Positions 16,336 through 25,086 of a stretch of 64,000 nucleotides of DNA are shown here, piece after piece. A program made the translations under genes and the position numbers. The stretch's first letter is position 1. The number at the start of each line of letters is the position of its first letter. The DNA comes from Gluconacetobacter takamatsuzukensis (GTDB lineage: Bacteria > Pseudomonadota > Alphaproteobacteria > Acetobacterales > Acetobacteraceae): NCBI RefSeq assembly GCF_014174275.1, contig NZ_JABEQK010000006.1, positions 181,795-245,794 on the forward strand. The letters are read 5' to 3'. A model generated the notes under the pieces. It was not told where the DNA came from, ran no database searches, and was given only the letters and a program-made list of their open reading frames with translations.

Positions 16336-17958
16336 ATGAAAATCCTGTCACGGAAGATGAAAAGATCCGATCCCGCAGCCCGCTTCCATCACGCCGTTCG
16401 CCATCACGGGCTGGCGGCATGCCTTCTTCTGATCATCCTCTCCCCCGCCCGGGCGCAGGATGCCCCGACGCCCCAATGGCGGCCGGCATTGCATTTCTCA
16501 CCGACCGAACACTGGATGAACGACCCGAACGGCCCATTCCTGCTCGATGGCACCTATCATCTTTTCTACCAGTACAATCCGGCGGGCACGGTCTGGGGCC
16601 CGATGTCATGGGGCCACGCGACCAGCACCGACCTGCTGCACTGGCATGAGCAGGGCGTGGCCATCCCCTCCACGCCGGCCGAGGACATCTTTTCCGGCGC
16701 AATGGTCTACGACGGCAGCAACCGGTCGGGACTGGGCAGCGCCTCGGCACCGCCGCTGCTGGCATTTCATACCTCCGTCTTCCACGGCAATCCCGCCCAC
16801 CCGGACGGCACGCAGGCCCAGTCCCTCTCCTACAGTCTCGATCGCGGTGCGCACTGGCAATCCTACGCTCACAACCCGATCCTGACCCTGCAACCGGACT
16901 CCCGGCAATTCCGCGATCCATCGGTGGTGTGGTATCCGCAGGGCCAGTGCTGGCTCATGACGACAGTCGTCGCCGACGCCCAACTGGTGAAGCTGTACCG
17001 CTCGACCGACCTGCTGCACTGGTCGTTCCTGAGCGATTTCCAACCGTCCGGCTATCGCAAGCCGGGCATGTTGTGGGAAATGCCGCTCCTCGTCCCGCTG
17101 CCGCTGGACGGCAACCCGCACGATACACGCTGGGTCATGATCGTCAGCGTCAATCCCTGGAGCATCGCCGGCGGATCGGGCGTGCAATATTTCGTCGGGC
17201 GGTTCGACGGCACCCGCTTCATCCCCGACGCCCTGCCCCCCGAAGGCGCCGACCCCTCCGCCTATGACTGGCTGGATCACGGCGCCGACCAGTATGCACC
17301 CATCCGCTTCGCCAATACCGGCACAAGGCCACCGCTGCTGATCGCGTGGATGAACAACTGGGACTACGCCGACACGCTCCCCACCGCGCCTTGGCGCGGA
17401 CAGATGACGCTACCGGTTCAACTGGCACTCAAAACGGTCGACGGGCGCCCCGCCCTGGTCCAGGCGCCGGCCCCGCAGTACGACGACCTGGTGCGCCGGC
17501 AAGGCATCGCCGCATTCGCCGACCGGGACGTCGGCCCCGGCCAGACCTGGCGTGCACCGCTGGGCGGCCCCGTGCTCGATATCCGCGTCACCCTGCGGCG
17601 CGGCGACGCGGCCCATGCCGGCATCGTGGTGCGACAGACCCCGGACGGACGGACAGGAACCGTCATCAGCTACGATTTCTTGTCGGGAAACCTGACGCTC
17701 GATCGCAGCCGGTCCGGCCAGGTCGGGTTTTCCCCCCGCTTCAGCCTCGCCCATATCGCCCACCTGCCCACGCCGGGCGGCACGGTGTCGCTGCACCTGG
17801 TGATCGACCGCAATTCGGTCGAACTCTTTGCCAATGGCGGAGCATTGCGCATGACCGACCTGGTATTCCCCCCACCGGGCAGCGACGGCGTGTCCCTGTT
17901 TTCCGACGGCGGCCACACGCGATTCACCGAAATCCGCATTTCGGCCCCCGCCCGATGA
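16336..17958 (+). CDS. lsdB: Levanase / exo-fructanase (GH32), secreted
   Basis: 540 residues. It releases fructose from levan, inulin and related fructans, complementing LsdA. The signal peptide has a hydrophobic core GLAACLLLIILS and probable cleavage after SPARA (residue 40). GH32 signatures are WMNDPNG (60-66, nucleophile D63), FRDP (D194) and LWEMPLL (E248, acid/base; most relatives have EC at this site, so M249 is a small variation). A beta-sandwich domain fills the C-terminal third (FSLAHI, NSVELFANGGALRMTDLVFP). The start at 16336 lies 58 bases after lsdA; ATG at 16357 is possible. The next gene on this strand is gspG; between them a gene runs in the opposite direction. Confidence 0.95.
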   Translation: MKILSRKMKRSDPAARFHHAVRHHGLAACLLLIILSPARAQDAPTPQWRPALHFSPTEHWMNDPNGPFLLDGTYHLFYQYNPAGTVWGPMSWGHATSTDLLHWHEQGVAIPSTPAEDIFSGAMVYDGSNRSGLGSASAPPLLAFHTSVFHGNPAHPDGTQAQSLSYSLDRGAHWQSYAHNPILTLQPDSRQFRDPSVVWYPQGQCWLMTTVVADAQLVKLYRSTDLLHWSFLSDFQPSGYRKPGMLWEMPLLVPLPLDGNPHDTRWVMIVSVNPWSIAGGSGVQYFVGRFDGTRFIPDALPPEGADPSAYDWLDHGADQYAPIRFANTGTRPPLLIAWMNNWDYADTLPTAPWRGQMTLPVQLALKTVDGRPALVQAPAPQYDDLVRRQGIAAFADRDVGPGQTWRAPLGGPVLDIRVTLRRGDAAHAGIVVRQTPDGRTGTVISYDFLSGNLTLDRSRSGQVGFSPRFSLAHIAHLPTPGGTVSLHLVIDRNSVELFANGGALRMTDLVFPPPGSDGVSLFSDGGHTRFTEIRISAPAR

Positions 17959-17969
17959 CCGCCCACCCG

Positions 17970-18371
17970 TCATGGCTGGAACAGGCGCCGCGCCCAGGCC
18001 AGCACCAGCGCCTGATAGGATTCGTTCAGGATCACGGTATGAGAATGATAATTGCCCACCGCCCGCATCAGGTCGCCGCGCGTTTCGTTCAGATACACAC
18101 GCATGATCGCACCCGCCGCGCTGATATTGTAGCAGGGCTGCTCCAGCAGGTTGCGATAGACGATCTGCGGGGCAACATGGGTGAAACGGGCGATCGGACC
18201 AATCCAGCGCGTATTGACCTGCATGATGCCCAGATCGTCCGTGCCGTTCGCATTATGATGCACCAGCCCGTTCCGTCCGTCCTCCACCGCCTGGATCGAC
18301 GGCAGGATGCGCGGGGGCAGATGGTACAGCGACGCCGCGAACACCATGCAGCCGACATATGCAATCGCCAT
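17970..18371 (-). CDS. Small lytic transglycosylase (SLT/VirB1-like), antiparallel within the lsd locus
   Basis: 133 residues from the ATG at 18371; a GTG at 18434 would add 21 polar residues. The N-terminus (AIAYVGCMVFAASLY) is hydrophobic, so export is likely. Then LPPRILPSIQAVEDGRNG with E30 as probable catalytic acid, and NANGTDDLGIMQVN, match VirB1/SLT-type transglycosylases that open gaps in peptidoglycan. It converges on lsdB (11 bases between stops) and diverges from gspG. A wall-opening enzyme beside a type II secretion operon makes sense for secretin or pseudopilus assembly, but this is inference. The G. diazotrophicus report described an unidentified lsdX on the plus strand before lsdG. 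In this sequence the recognisable gene is on the minus strand. Confidence 0.75.
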   Translation of the reverse strand: MAIAYVGCMVFAASLYHLPPRILPSIQAVEDGRNGLVHHNANGTDDLGIMQVNTRWIGPIARFTHVAPQIVYRNLLEQPCYNISAAGAIMRVYLNETRGDLMRAVGNYHSHTVILNESYQALVLAWARRLFQP

Positions 18372-18451
18372 GGCGGGGTCCGCCCCTTCCATTCCGGATG
18401 CCGGCCCTGATGCGGCGTCTCCGTTCCATATCACAGCAAGGCGGGGTCAAG

Positions 18452-18889
18452 ATGCCGAAATCCGCTCACACGTCCCCATCCCGTAGCGATGGGGGCTTCA
18501 CCCTTCTGGAATTGCTGGTGGTGATCGCCATCCTCGGCCTGCTGATCGGACTGGTCGCACCCGCGGCACTCCGCCAGTTGGGCGGCGCGCGCAATTCGGT
18601 CGCCCACCAGTCGATCCAGCGACTGGGCGAGGTGCTGGATCTCTACCGGCTCGACATGGGCAGCTACCCCAGCACCGAAGACGGGCTGCACGCCCTGGTC
18701 GCCCGACCGGCCGGCGCCGAGTCCTGGAACGGCCCCTACGTCAGGGACGGCACCGATCCACTCGATCCCTGGCATCACCCCTATATCTATCGCAATCCCT
18801 CCGACCGGCCGGGGCACGACTACGATTTGTGCTCGGCCGGCGCCAGCGGCAACGCCGCCGACCGGGCAACGATGATCTGCAATCCCTGA
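18452..18889 (+). CDS. lsdG: Type II secretion major pseudopilin GspG
   Basis: 145 residues. The prepilin motif SDGGFTLLELLVVIAILGLL has the cleavage glycine before F and Glu at +5. The remainder (SVAHQSIQRLGEVLDLYRLD, GSYPSTEDGLHAL, WNGPYV, DPLDPWHHPY) is standard GspG, including the calcium-loop region. Two cysteines lie near the end (C127, C143); a C-terminal cysteine was reported essential in LsdG of strain SRT4. The start at 18452 has AAGGCGGGG upstream; the frame is open 93 bases further but without a better signal. First gene of the secretion operon, eight bases before gspO. No convincing promoter was found between it and the antiparallel transglycosylase gene. Confidence 0.93.
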   Translation: MPKSAHTSPSRSDGGFTLLELLVVIAILGLLIGLVAPAALRQLGGARNSVAHQSIQRLGEVLDLYRLDMGSYPSTEDGLHALVARPAGAESWNGPYVRDGTDPLDPWHHPYIYRNPSDRPGHDYDLCSAGASGNAADRATMICNP

Positions 18890-18897
18890 CCCCGGCG

Positions 18898-19671
18898 ATG
18901 CTGTTCTCCCCCGCCCTCCCCCTCATACTGGCGCCTTTCATCGGGTCGTTCCTCGGCGTGCTGGCCTGGCGCCTGCCCCGCGCCGAACCCGTTATCCTGG
19001 CACGCTCGGCCTGCCCATGCTGCGCAACCGGACTGACGGCCCGGGAACTGGTACCCCTGGCCAGCTATCTGGCGCAGAAGGGCCGTTGCCGCACCTGCCA
19101 CGCTCCGATCGATCCCTTCCATCCCGCCATGGAAATCCTCGCCCTGACGGTCGCGGCCCTCACAGTGCTGGCAACCGCCCGCGACGGGGCCACAGGGCCC
19201 CTCGCAGCCGCAACGGCCTGGCGCGGCTGCCTGTTCGGATGGTGGCTGCTGGTCCTGGCGGCAATCGACCTGAAGAGCTTCCGCCTGCCGGACATCCTGA
19301 CCCTGCCCCTGACGGCGGCCGGCCTGATCCTGGCCGCGACGGACGGATGGCCCCTATTTCTGGCCCACGCCATTGCAGCCCTGCTCGCATATGCCGCCTT
19401 CACCGGCCTCGCATTGTCCTACCGCCGCCTGCGCGGACATGACGGGCTGGGGCTGGGCGACGCCAAGCTGCTGGCGGCCGGCGGCGCATGGCTTGGGCCG
19501 GCCGCCCTGCCGATGGCGGTGTGCGCGGCAGCCCTTCTGACCCTCGGCGCCACCCTCGTCATCACGCGCGGCCGGATCGACCGCGCCACGCCAATCCCCT
19601 TCGGCCCCGGCCTCGCCGCCGCGCTGTGGGGAACCTGGCTGTGGCAGACGGCTTACCAACTCCATGGATAG
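18898..19671 (+). CDS. lsdO: Prepilin leader peptidase / N-methyltransferase GspO
   Basis: 257 residues of the inner-membrane aspartyl protease that cleaves and methylates the pseudopilins GspG, H, I, J and K. A zinc-type four-cysteine patch is present (CPCC, then CRTC). The two catalytic aspartates fall in AAIDLKSFRLPD and GLGLGDAKLL, and about seven hydrophobic helices can be seen. The N-terminal methylase region is intact. The ATG at 18898 lies eight bases after the gspG stop, and the stop overlaps the next gene (ATGGATAG). Published disruption of lsdO blocks LsdA secretion. Confidence 0.95.
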   Translation: MLFSPALPLILAPFIGSFLGVLAWRLPRAEPVILARSACPCCATGLTARELVPLASYLAQKGRCRTCHAPIDPFHPAMEILALTVAALTVLATARDGATGPLAAATAWRGCLFGWWLLVLAAIDLKSFRLPDILTLPLTAAGLILAATDGWPLFLAHAIAALLAYAAFTGLALSYRRLRGHDGLGLGDAKLLAAGGAWLGPAALPMAVCAAALLTLGATLVITRGRIDRATPIPFGPGLAAALWGTWLWQTAYQLHG

Positions 19672-21379
19672 GCCCATCGAAACCGAAGCGCCCCCAATGG
19701 CCACGCAGATCGATGCCCTGGCCGACCTGCTGGTCGCACACGGGCGCTGCGACCCGCGCGCCGTCGAGCGCGCGCGCCGCGCGGCAGAGCAGAGTGGCGG
19801 CCGGCTCGACCAGATCCTGCTGCAACTGGGCCTGGTCTCGGAGCGGGAGATGGCCCAGAGCTACGCCGACCTGCTGCACATCCCCCTGGCCGCGCCCGAC
19901 CACTACCCCGAGGACCCCGTGCTGGCGGACACACTCGGCCCCCGCTTCCTGCGCGACGCGCACGCGGTGCCGCTGGCCGTGCGCGACGACACCCTGGCGC
20001 TGGCGCTGCGCGACCCACTGGATGCGTTCACGCCGGCCGCCGTCGCCGCCGCGACCGGCCTGCGCGTGACCTGCCATGCCGGCGTGCCGATCGAACTGGA
20101 AGCCGCGCTCGACCGGCTCTATCCCCGTGCCGAGGAAAACGCTCCCCCGTCCGAGGACCACGAAGCCCCGCTGGAAGACGATGCCGAACGCCTGAAAGAC
20201 CTGGCCTCCGAGGCCCCCGTCATCCGCCTGGTCAACCAGATCATCGGCCGCGCGGTGGAAACCCACGCCTCCGACATCCATATCGAGCCGTTCGAGGACA
20301 GGCTGCGCGTGCGCTACCGCCATGACGGCGTGCTGCACGAGGTCGAAACGCCTCCCGCCCAGCTCATCCCCGCCATCATCTCCCGCATCAAGATCATGGC
20401 CCGCCTCGACATCGCCGAACGGCGCCTGCCGCAGGACGGGCGGATCAAGCTGGCCGTGCGGGGGCACGAGATCGATTTCCGCGTCTCCACCATTCCCTCC
20501 CTCTACGGCGAGACGGTGGTGCTGCGCGTGCTCGACCGCTCCAGCGTCCGCTTCGACTACGCCACGCTGGGCCTGGCGCCCGAAATCGTCACCCGCATGC
20601 GCGCCCTGCTGGCGCAGCCGAATGGCATCGTGCTGGTGACGGGCCCGACCGGCTCGGGCAAGACCACGACGCTCTATACCGGCCTCGCGGACCTCAACGC
20701 CGTCACCCGCAAGGTGGTGACGATCGAGGACCCGATCGAATACCAGCTTGACGGCATCAACCAGGTTCAGGTCCGGCCCCAGATCGGGCTGACCTTCGCC
20801 ACCCTGCTGCGCTCCATCCTGCGCCAGGACCCCGACGTCATCATGGTGGGCGAAATCCGCGACATCGAAACCGCGCAGATCGCGGTGCAGGCAGCCCTCA
20901 CCGGCCATCTGGTCCTGTCCACCCTGCACACCAATTCGGCCGCCGCCGCCATCATCCGGCTGCGCGACATGGGGGTGGAGGACTATCTGCTGACGGCGGT
21001 CCTGCGCGGCGTGCTGGCGCAACGGCTGGTCCGCCGGCTGTGCGACACCTGCAAGACTCCGTACACCCCGCCCCCCGAACTGGTCGAACGGCTCGACCTG
21101 CACCGCCTGGCCGGCGGCGCGCCCCTCACCCTCTTCCACGCCGTCGGCTGCCCCCAATGCCGCCATACCGGCTATCGCGGCCGCCAGGCGATCGCCGAAC
21201 TGCTGGAACCCGACGAGGCGATCGAGCACCTGATCTTCTCGCGCAGCGACCATATGGCGATCGAACGCGCGGCCATCGCCGCCGGCATGGTGCCGATGTT
21301 CACCGCCGGCCTGGCGGCCGCCCTGCGCGGCGAGACGACGATCGAAGACGTCACGCGCAGCATCCGCGCCGGCACCTGA
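19664..21379 (+). CDS. lsdE: Type II secretion ATPase GspE
   Basis: 571 residues, the usual length. An N-terminal GspE/XpsE N1-type domain (about 10-150) contacts GspL. The ATPase core has GPTGSGKTTTLYT (Walker A, near 327-339), DPDVIMVGEIRD (Walker B with Asp box) and HTNSAAAAIIRL. A zinc finger follows as CDTC...CPQC after residue 460. It powers pseudopilus assembly from the cytoplasmic side of the inner membrane. ATG 19664 overlaps the gspO stop by eight bases; ATG 19697 is an alternative. Catalytic residues all look intact. Confidence 0.95.
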   Translation: MDRPIETEAPPMATQIDALADLLVAHGRCDPRAVERARRAAEQSGGRLDQILLQLGLVSEREMAQSYADLLHIPLAAPDHYPEDPVLADTLGPRFLRDAHAVPLAVRDDTLALALRDPLDAFTPAAVAAATGLRVTCHAGVPIELEAALDRLYPRAEENAPPSEDHEAPLEDDAERLKDLASEAPVIRLVNQIIGRAVETHASDIHIEPFEDRLRVRYRHDGVLHEVETPPAQLIPAIISRIKIMARLDIAERRLPQDGRIKLAVRGHEIDFRVSTIPSLYGETVVLRVLDRSSVRFDYATLGLAPEIVTRMRALLAQPNGIVLVTGPTGSGKTTTLYTGLADLNAVTRKVVTIEDPIEYQLDGINQVQVRPQIGLTFATLLRSILRQDPDVIMVGEIRDIETAQIAVQAALTGHLVLSTLHTNSAAAAIIRLRDMGVEDYLLTAVLRGVLAQRLVRRLCDTCKTPYTPPPELVERLDLHRLAGGAPLTLFHAVGCPQCRHTGYRGRQAIAELLEPDEAIEHLIFSRSDHMAIERAAIAAGMVPMFTAGLAAALRGETTIEDVTRSIRAGT

Positions 21380-21396
21380 CGGAGGAAGGCACGCGC

Positions 21397-22617
21397 ATGA
21401 CCGAATTCGCCTACACCGCCGTCGACCAGCAGGGCACGCTGGTCCGCGGCACGCTGGAAGCCGAGACCGAGGGCGCGGTCCTCGCCGCCCTGCGCCGCCA
21501 GGGCCATATCCCGATGCGGATCGGGGCCCCGCCGCACGTCGCCCGGGGGATGCTCGGCCGGGCCATCACCCGGCCCGGCACCGGCCTGCGCCGCGCCGAC
21601 CTGGCGGCAGTCACGCGCGAACTGGCGGTCATGCTGGGGGCCGGGCAGGATATCGACCGCGCCCTGCGCTTTTTGGCCGAAACCAGCCCCCGCGCCCGGG
21701 TACGCACCGTGCTGGAGGGCGTGCGCACGCTGGTCCGCGACGGCCGCGCGCTGCACGTGGCCATGGGCCGCTATCCCGGCAGCTTCCCACGCCTGTATCT
21801 CGGCATGATCCGCGCGGCAGAGGCCACCGGCGACCTGGCGCCGACCATGGAACGGCTGGCGGTGCTGCTGGAACGCGAACGGGCCCTGGCCGCGACGGTA
21901 CAATCGGCGATGATCTACCCCGCCATCCTCACCCTGGCGGCCATCGGCTCGATCGTCTTGCTGCTGACGACGGTCCTGCCCCAGTTCATCCCCCTGTTCG
22001 CCCAGAACGGCGTCGCCCTCCCCGCCTCGACGCAGATTCTGATCCAGACCGGGGCCTGGCTGGGCCATTATGGGCTCGCCATCCCGCCCGCCCTGCTGGT
22101 GCTGGCCCTGCTGGGCCGCGCCCTGCTCCGCCGCCCGCCCGTCCGGCTGGCGGTCGACCGCCGGCTGCTGTCGCTCCCCGTCGCGGGCCCGCTGATCGGC
22201 GAAATCCTGGCCGCCCGCTTCGCCCGCATCCTGGGCACGCTGCTGGAAAACGGCGTGCCGATCCTCACCGCGCTGGCCATCGTCCGCGAGGCCACCACCA
22301 ACCGCGCCGCCATCGCCGCGATCGACGCGGCAACGCACAGCGCCAAGGCCGGATACGGGCTGGCCGCACCGCTCGAGGCCGCATCGATCTTCCCCCGCCG
22401 CATGGTCCACCTGCTGCGACTGGGCGAGGAAACGGCGCAGCTCGGCCCCATGGCACTCCGCGCCGCCGACATTCACGAAGACCAGGCCCGCATCGCCATC
22501 CAGCGCCTGGTCGCCCTGCTGGTACCCGCGATCACCATCGTCATGGGCCTGCTGGTCGCCGGAATCGTCTCCTCGCTGCTGCTGGCAATGCTGAGCCTGA
22601 ACGACCTTGCGCAGTAG
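21397..22617 (+). CDS. lsdF: Type II secretion inner-membrane platform protein GspF
   Basis: 406 residues with two GspF cytoplasmic domains and three membrane helices (AILTLAAIGSIVLLLTTVLP, PPALLVLALLGRALL, VALLVPAITIVMGLLVAGIV). Motifs include FAYTAVDQQGTLVRGTLEAE at the start and GSFPRLYLGMIRAAEATGDL midway. The start at 21397 has a very good GGAGGAAG. It anchors the GspE motor to the pseudopilus base. Published knockout of lsdF stops levansucrase export. Confidence 0.94.
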   Translation: MTEFAYTAVDQQGTLVRGTLEAETEGAVLAALRRQGHIPMRIGAPPHVARGMLGRAITRPGTGLRRADLAAVTRELAVMLGAGQDIDRALRFLAETSPRARVRTVLEGVRTLVRDGRALHVAMGRYPGSFPRLYLGMIRAAEATGDLAPTMERLAVLLERERALAATVQSAMIYPAILTLAAIGSIVLLLTTVLPQFIPLFAQNGVALPASTQILIQTGAWLGHYGLAIPPALLVLALLGRALLRRPPVRLAVDRRLLSLPVAGPLIGEILAARFARILGTLLENGVPILTALAIVREATTNRAAIAAIDAATHSAKAGYGLAAPLEAASIFPRRMVHLLRLGEETAQLGPMALRAADIHEDQARIAIQRLVALLVPAITIVMGLLVAGIVSSLLLAMLSLNDLAQ

Positions 22618-23035
22618 ACGCCCCGCCCGGCCCGGACAGGCCGGCTTCACCCTCATCGAAATGATCGTGGTCGTCCTGGTCCTCGGCGTGGCCGGCGCGA
22701 TCCTGATCGCGCGCGGACCGTTTCATTCGGCCGCGCTGGACCTGCGCGGCACGGCGCGGCAGGTCTCGTCGGCAATGCGCGAGGCCCGGATGCAGGCCAT
22801 CCATTCGGGCACCACCCAACTCTTCACCCTCGACGCCGCACAGCGCGATTACGGGCTGCAACAGGGGCCCCGCCACGCCCTGCCCGCCGGGATATCGGTC
22901 GCCGGTCCGGCGCGCTTCGCCTTCTACCCCGACGGCAGCGCGGCCGGCCCCCCGACCGCGCTGGCCGAAGGCGGCCGCCATGTCACGCTGCGGGTCAACT
23001 GGCTGACCGGCGCCACCAGTGTGGAGGGGCCATGA
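22607..23035 (+). CDS. lsdH: Minor pseudopilin GspH
   Basis: 142 residues with prepilin cleavage motif GQAGFTLIEMIVVVLVLG (Glu at +5), followed by a variable soluble domain typical of GspH (DLRGTARQVSSAMREARMQA). The only start codon that keeps the leader is TTG at 22607, inside the last codons of gspF; upstream is an in-frame stop. An unusual start with no clear Shine-Dalgarno suggests translation coupled to gspF and low output, sensible for a minor pseudopilin. Confidence 0.85.
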   Translation: MRSRRPARPGQAGFTLIEMIVVVLVLGVAGAILIARGPFHSAALDLRGTARQVSSAMREARMQAIHSGTTQLFTLDAAQRDYGLQQGPRHALPAGISVAGPARFAFYPDGSAAGPPTALAEGGRHVTLRVNWLTGATSVEGP

Positions 23036-23436
23036 CCGCCCCCCACCCGTCCGGCCGGCAGGCCGGCTTCACCCTGATCGAGGTCCTGGTCGCCTTCGTC
23101 ATCGTCACGCTGGCACTGGCGGTCGCCTATCGGGGCATGCTGGACGGCATCGCCGCCACCCGATTGTCCAACCGCACGCAGGAGGCCCTCTCCCGCGCGC
23201 AGTCACATCTGGCCGCAGTCGGCCACGGCATGCGGCTGGGCCCGCTGGAACAGGATGGCGACGACGGCAGCAGCTTCCACTGGCATGTCCGGATCGTGCC
23301 GGCCGGAACATCCGCCGGACTGGCGCTGTACCAGGTGCAGGTCACCGAATCCTGGCCCGACCCCTCGGCCGGCTCCGGCCGGCGGGCGGTAGACCTGCAC
23401 ACCCTCCGGCTGGGCATGCGCGAGGCCGGTCCATGA
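23032..23436 (+). CDS. lsdI: Minor pseudopilin GspI
   Basis: 134 residues. The prepilin motif RQAGFTLIEVLVAFVIVTLAL is followed by the short GspI domain (SNRTQEALSRAQSHLAAVG). ATG 23032 overlaps the gspH stop (ATGA). GspI, J and K form the pseudopilus tip that starts assembly. Sequence is conserved only at the N-terminus, so the letter assignment rests on order, size and neighbours. Confidence 0.88.
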   Translation: MTAPHPSGRQAGFTLIEVLVAFVIVTLALAVAYRGMLDGIAATRLSNRTQEALSRAQSHLAAVGHGMRLGPLEQDGDDGSSFHWHVRIVPAGTSAGLALYQVQVTESWPDPSAGSGRRAVDLHTLRLGMREAGP

Positions 23437-24023
23437 CCGGCCGCCCCCACCCGCAGGCAGGCTTCACCCTGCTGGAAATCCTGATCGCGCTGATGGTGTT
23501 CTCGCTGGTGCTCCTGGTCCTGCAACAGGGGTTCCAGACAGCGACGATGCTGTTCGAACGCCAGCACGGCCTGCTGGCCTCGCAGGCCGAACTGGGCGCG
23601 GTCGATCGCCTGCTGCGCGGACTGGTCACGCGCGCCGATCCCGGAGCGGGCCGGGAAGGCCCCCTCTTCGTGGGGCAGGCGCACGGGCTGGTGCTGCGCG
23701 GCGCCCTGCCCCTCGCCCTGAACGACCGGCCGGGAGCGCAGGCAGACATCCGCCTGTCGGTCGATGCCCACCATCGCCTGCTGCTGGCCTGGCATCCCTA
23801 TCGTCATGTGATCGAACCCCCAGCCCCCGCACGGCAGCAAATGCTGCTGACAAACGTTGCGGACCTGGATTGCACCTATTTCTCGAACGGACACTGGAAC
23901 ACGACATGGGACGCCGACCACCTGCCGACCCTGGTGCGCCTCCGCATCCGCTTCCCGGACGGCGACCCCCGGCACTGGCCGGACATCGTCGCATCTCCCC
24001 AACTGGACCCGATGCCGCAATAG
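23433..24023 (+). CDS. lsdJ: Minor pseudopilin GspJ
   Basis: 196 residues, longer than GspI as expected. Prepilin motif QAGFTLLEILIALMVFSLVL with Glu +5. The soluble domain contains LGAVDRLLRGLVTRADP, matching GspJ. ATG 23433 overlaps the gspI stop (ATGA). Only a 25-base gap separates it from gspL. Confidence 0.88.
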   Translation: MTGRPHPQAGFTLLEILIALMVFSLVLLVLQQGFQTATMLFERQHGLLASQAELGAVDRLLRGLVTRADPGAGREGPLFVGQAHGLVLRGALPLALNDRPGAQADIRLSVDAHHRLLLAWHPYRHVIEPPAPARQQMLLTNVADLDCTYFSNGHWNTTWDADHLPTLVRLRIRFPDGDPRHWPDIVASPQLDPMPQ

Positions 24024-24048
24024 GCGCCGCCATCATGAAGCACCCCTC

Positions 24049-25086
24049 ATGACGGGCAGGCTGTTGTTCGCCTGGTGGTGGCGACAGATCCGCAGCCTGA
24101 TCCCGGAACGGATCCGGTCGGCGCAACTCTCGTCACGCCCCCGACTGGTCGCCGCGTGGACCGGGCAATCGCTCACCCTCTCGCTGGAACGGCAAGGCGG
24201 CCAGACCAGCCTGGGCACGCTCGGCCAGTCCGAGGCCGGCGATGCCGAGACACAGGCCGCCTGCCAGCCCCTCCTGGCCGGCCGGAGCCACCCGCCCGAA
24301 ACCATCCTGCGCCTGCCACCCGGAATGATCATGCAGCGCGAAGTAACCCTGCCCGCCGCGACCGAAACCGGCCTCGACGGCGCCCTGGCCTACGAGATGG
24401 ACCGGCTGACCCCCTTTTCCGCCGACACCATCTTCTACAGCCACACCATCGTCCGGCGCGATGCCGCACCCAATCAGGTGCGCATCCTGCTCTCTCTCGT
24501 GCTCCGGACATCCGTCGCCCCGGCCCTGCACATGCTCGCACCGCTCGGCATCCAGCCGGACCGGCTGGAAGACGCAACCCGGTCGATGCACATCCCCCTG
24601 AAGACGAACCGGTCGCCCTGGCGCAGCCTGCAAGACCCCCGAACCATGGCGGCGGCCGGCGCCGCCCTGCTGCCGGCCATGGTGATCGTGCTTCTGTTCT
24701 GGCGCCAGTCCACCGAACAGGCGGCATTGTCGGCCCGGATCGCGGCGCTGCGCCCAGCGGCGCTGGAGGCCACCATGCTGCGCCGCCAGGCCGAGGATCG
24801 CCGGGCCGGCGAAACCATCATCGCCGCCACCCGCCGCCAGTGGGGCGACCCGATGGCCGTGCTTGCCGCAACAACGCAGATGCTGCCCGACACGAGTTTC
24901 CTGACCGATCTGAGCCTCCGCCAGGGCCAATTGATCATCAGCGGCCAATCCCCCGAGGCCACGGGCCTGATCCAGGTGCTGAGCCGGACACCGATGTTCC
25001 GCAACCCCGCCTTCGTCGCACCGGTCACACGCGTAACGGGCCAGAATGCCAGCGTGTTTTCCATTCGCGCCGATGTCGGACAATGA
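24049..25086 (+). CDS. lsdL: Type II secretion platform protein GspL
   Basis: 345 residues. The N-terminal cytoplasmic half is actin-like and should bind GspE (residues about 30-195, including GALAYEMDRLTPFSADTIFY, which also marks PilM/GspL-like proteins). One membrane helix (AAGAALLPAMVIVLLFW, near 205) leads to a periplasmic ferredoxin-like domain with a helical stalk. The start at 24049 is chosen since upstream codons overlap gspJ. A PilN-like fold is possible for the C-terminal part. Confident in role by position between gspJ and gspM. Confidence 0.82.
   Translation: MTGRLLFAWWWRQIRSLIPERIRSAQLSSRPRLVAAWTGQSLTLSLERQGGQTSLGTLGQSEAGDAETQAACQPLLAGRSHPPETILRLPPGMIMQREVTLPAATETGLDGALAYEMDRLTPFSADTIFYSHTIVRRDAAPNQVRILLSLVLRTSVAPALHMLAPLGIQPDRLEDATRSMHIPLKTNRSPWRSLQDPRTMAAAGAALLPAMVIVLLFWRQSTEQAALSARIAALRPAALEATMLRRQAEDRRAGETIIAATRRQWGDPMAVLAATTQMLPDTSFLTDLSLRQGQLIISGQSPEATGLIQVLSRTPMFRNPAFVAPVTRVTGQNASVFSIRADVGQ

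Noticed and set aside
19562..21253. 563-residue minus-strand open frame
   Set aside because: Antisense to gspE, which has complete ATPase motifs; composition is typical of a shadow frame.
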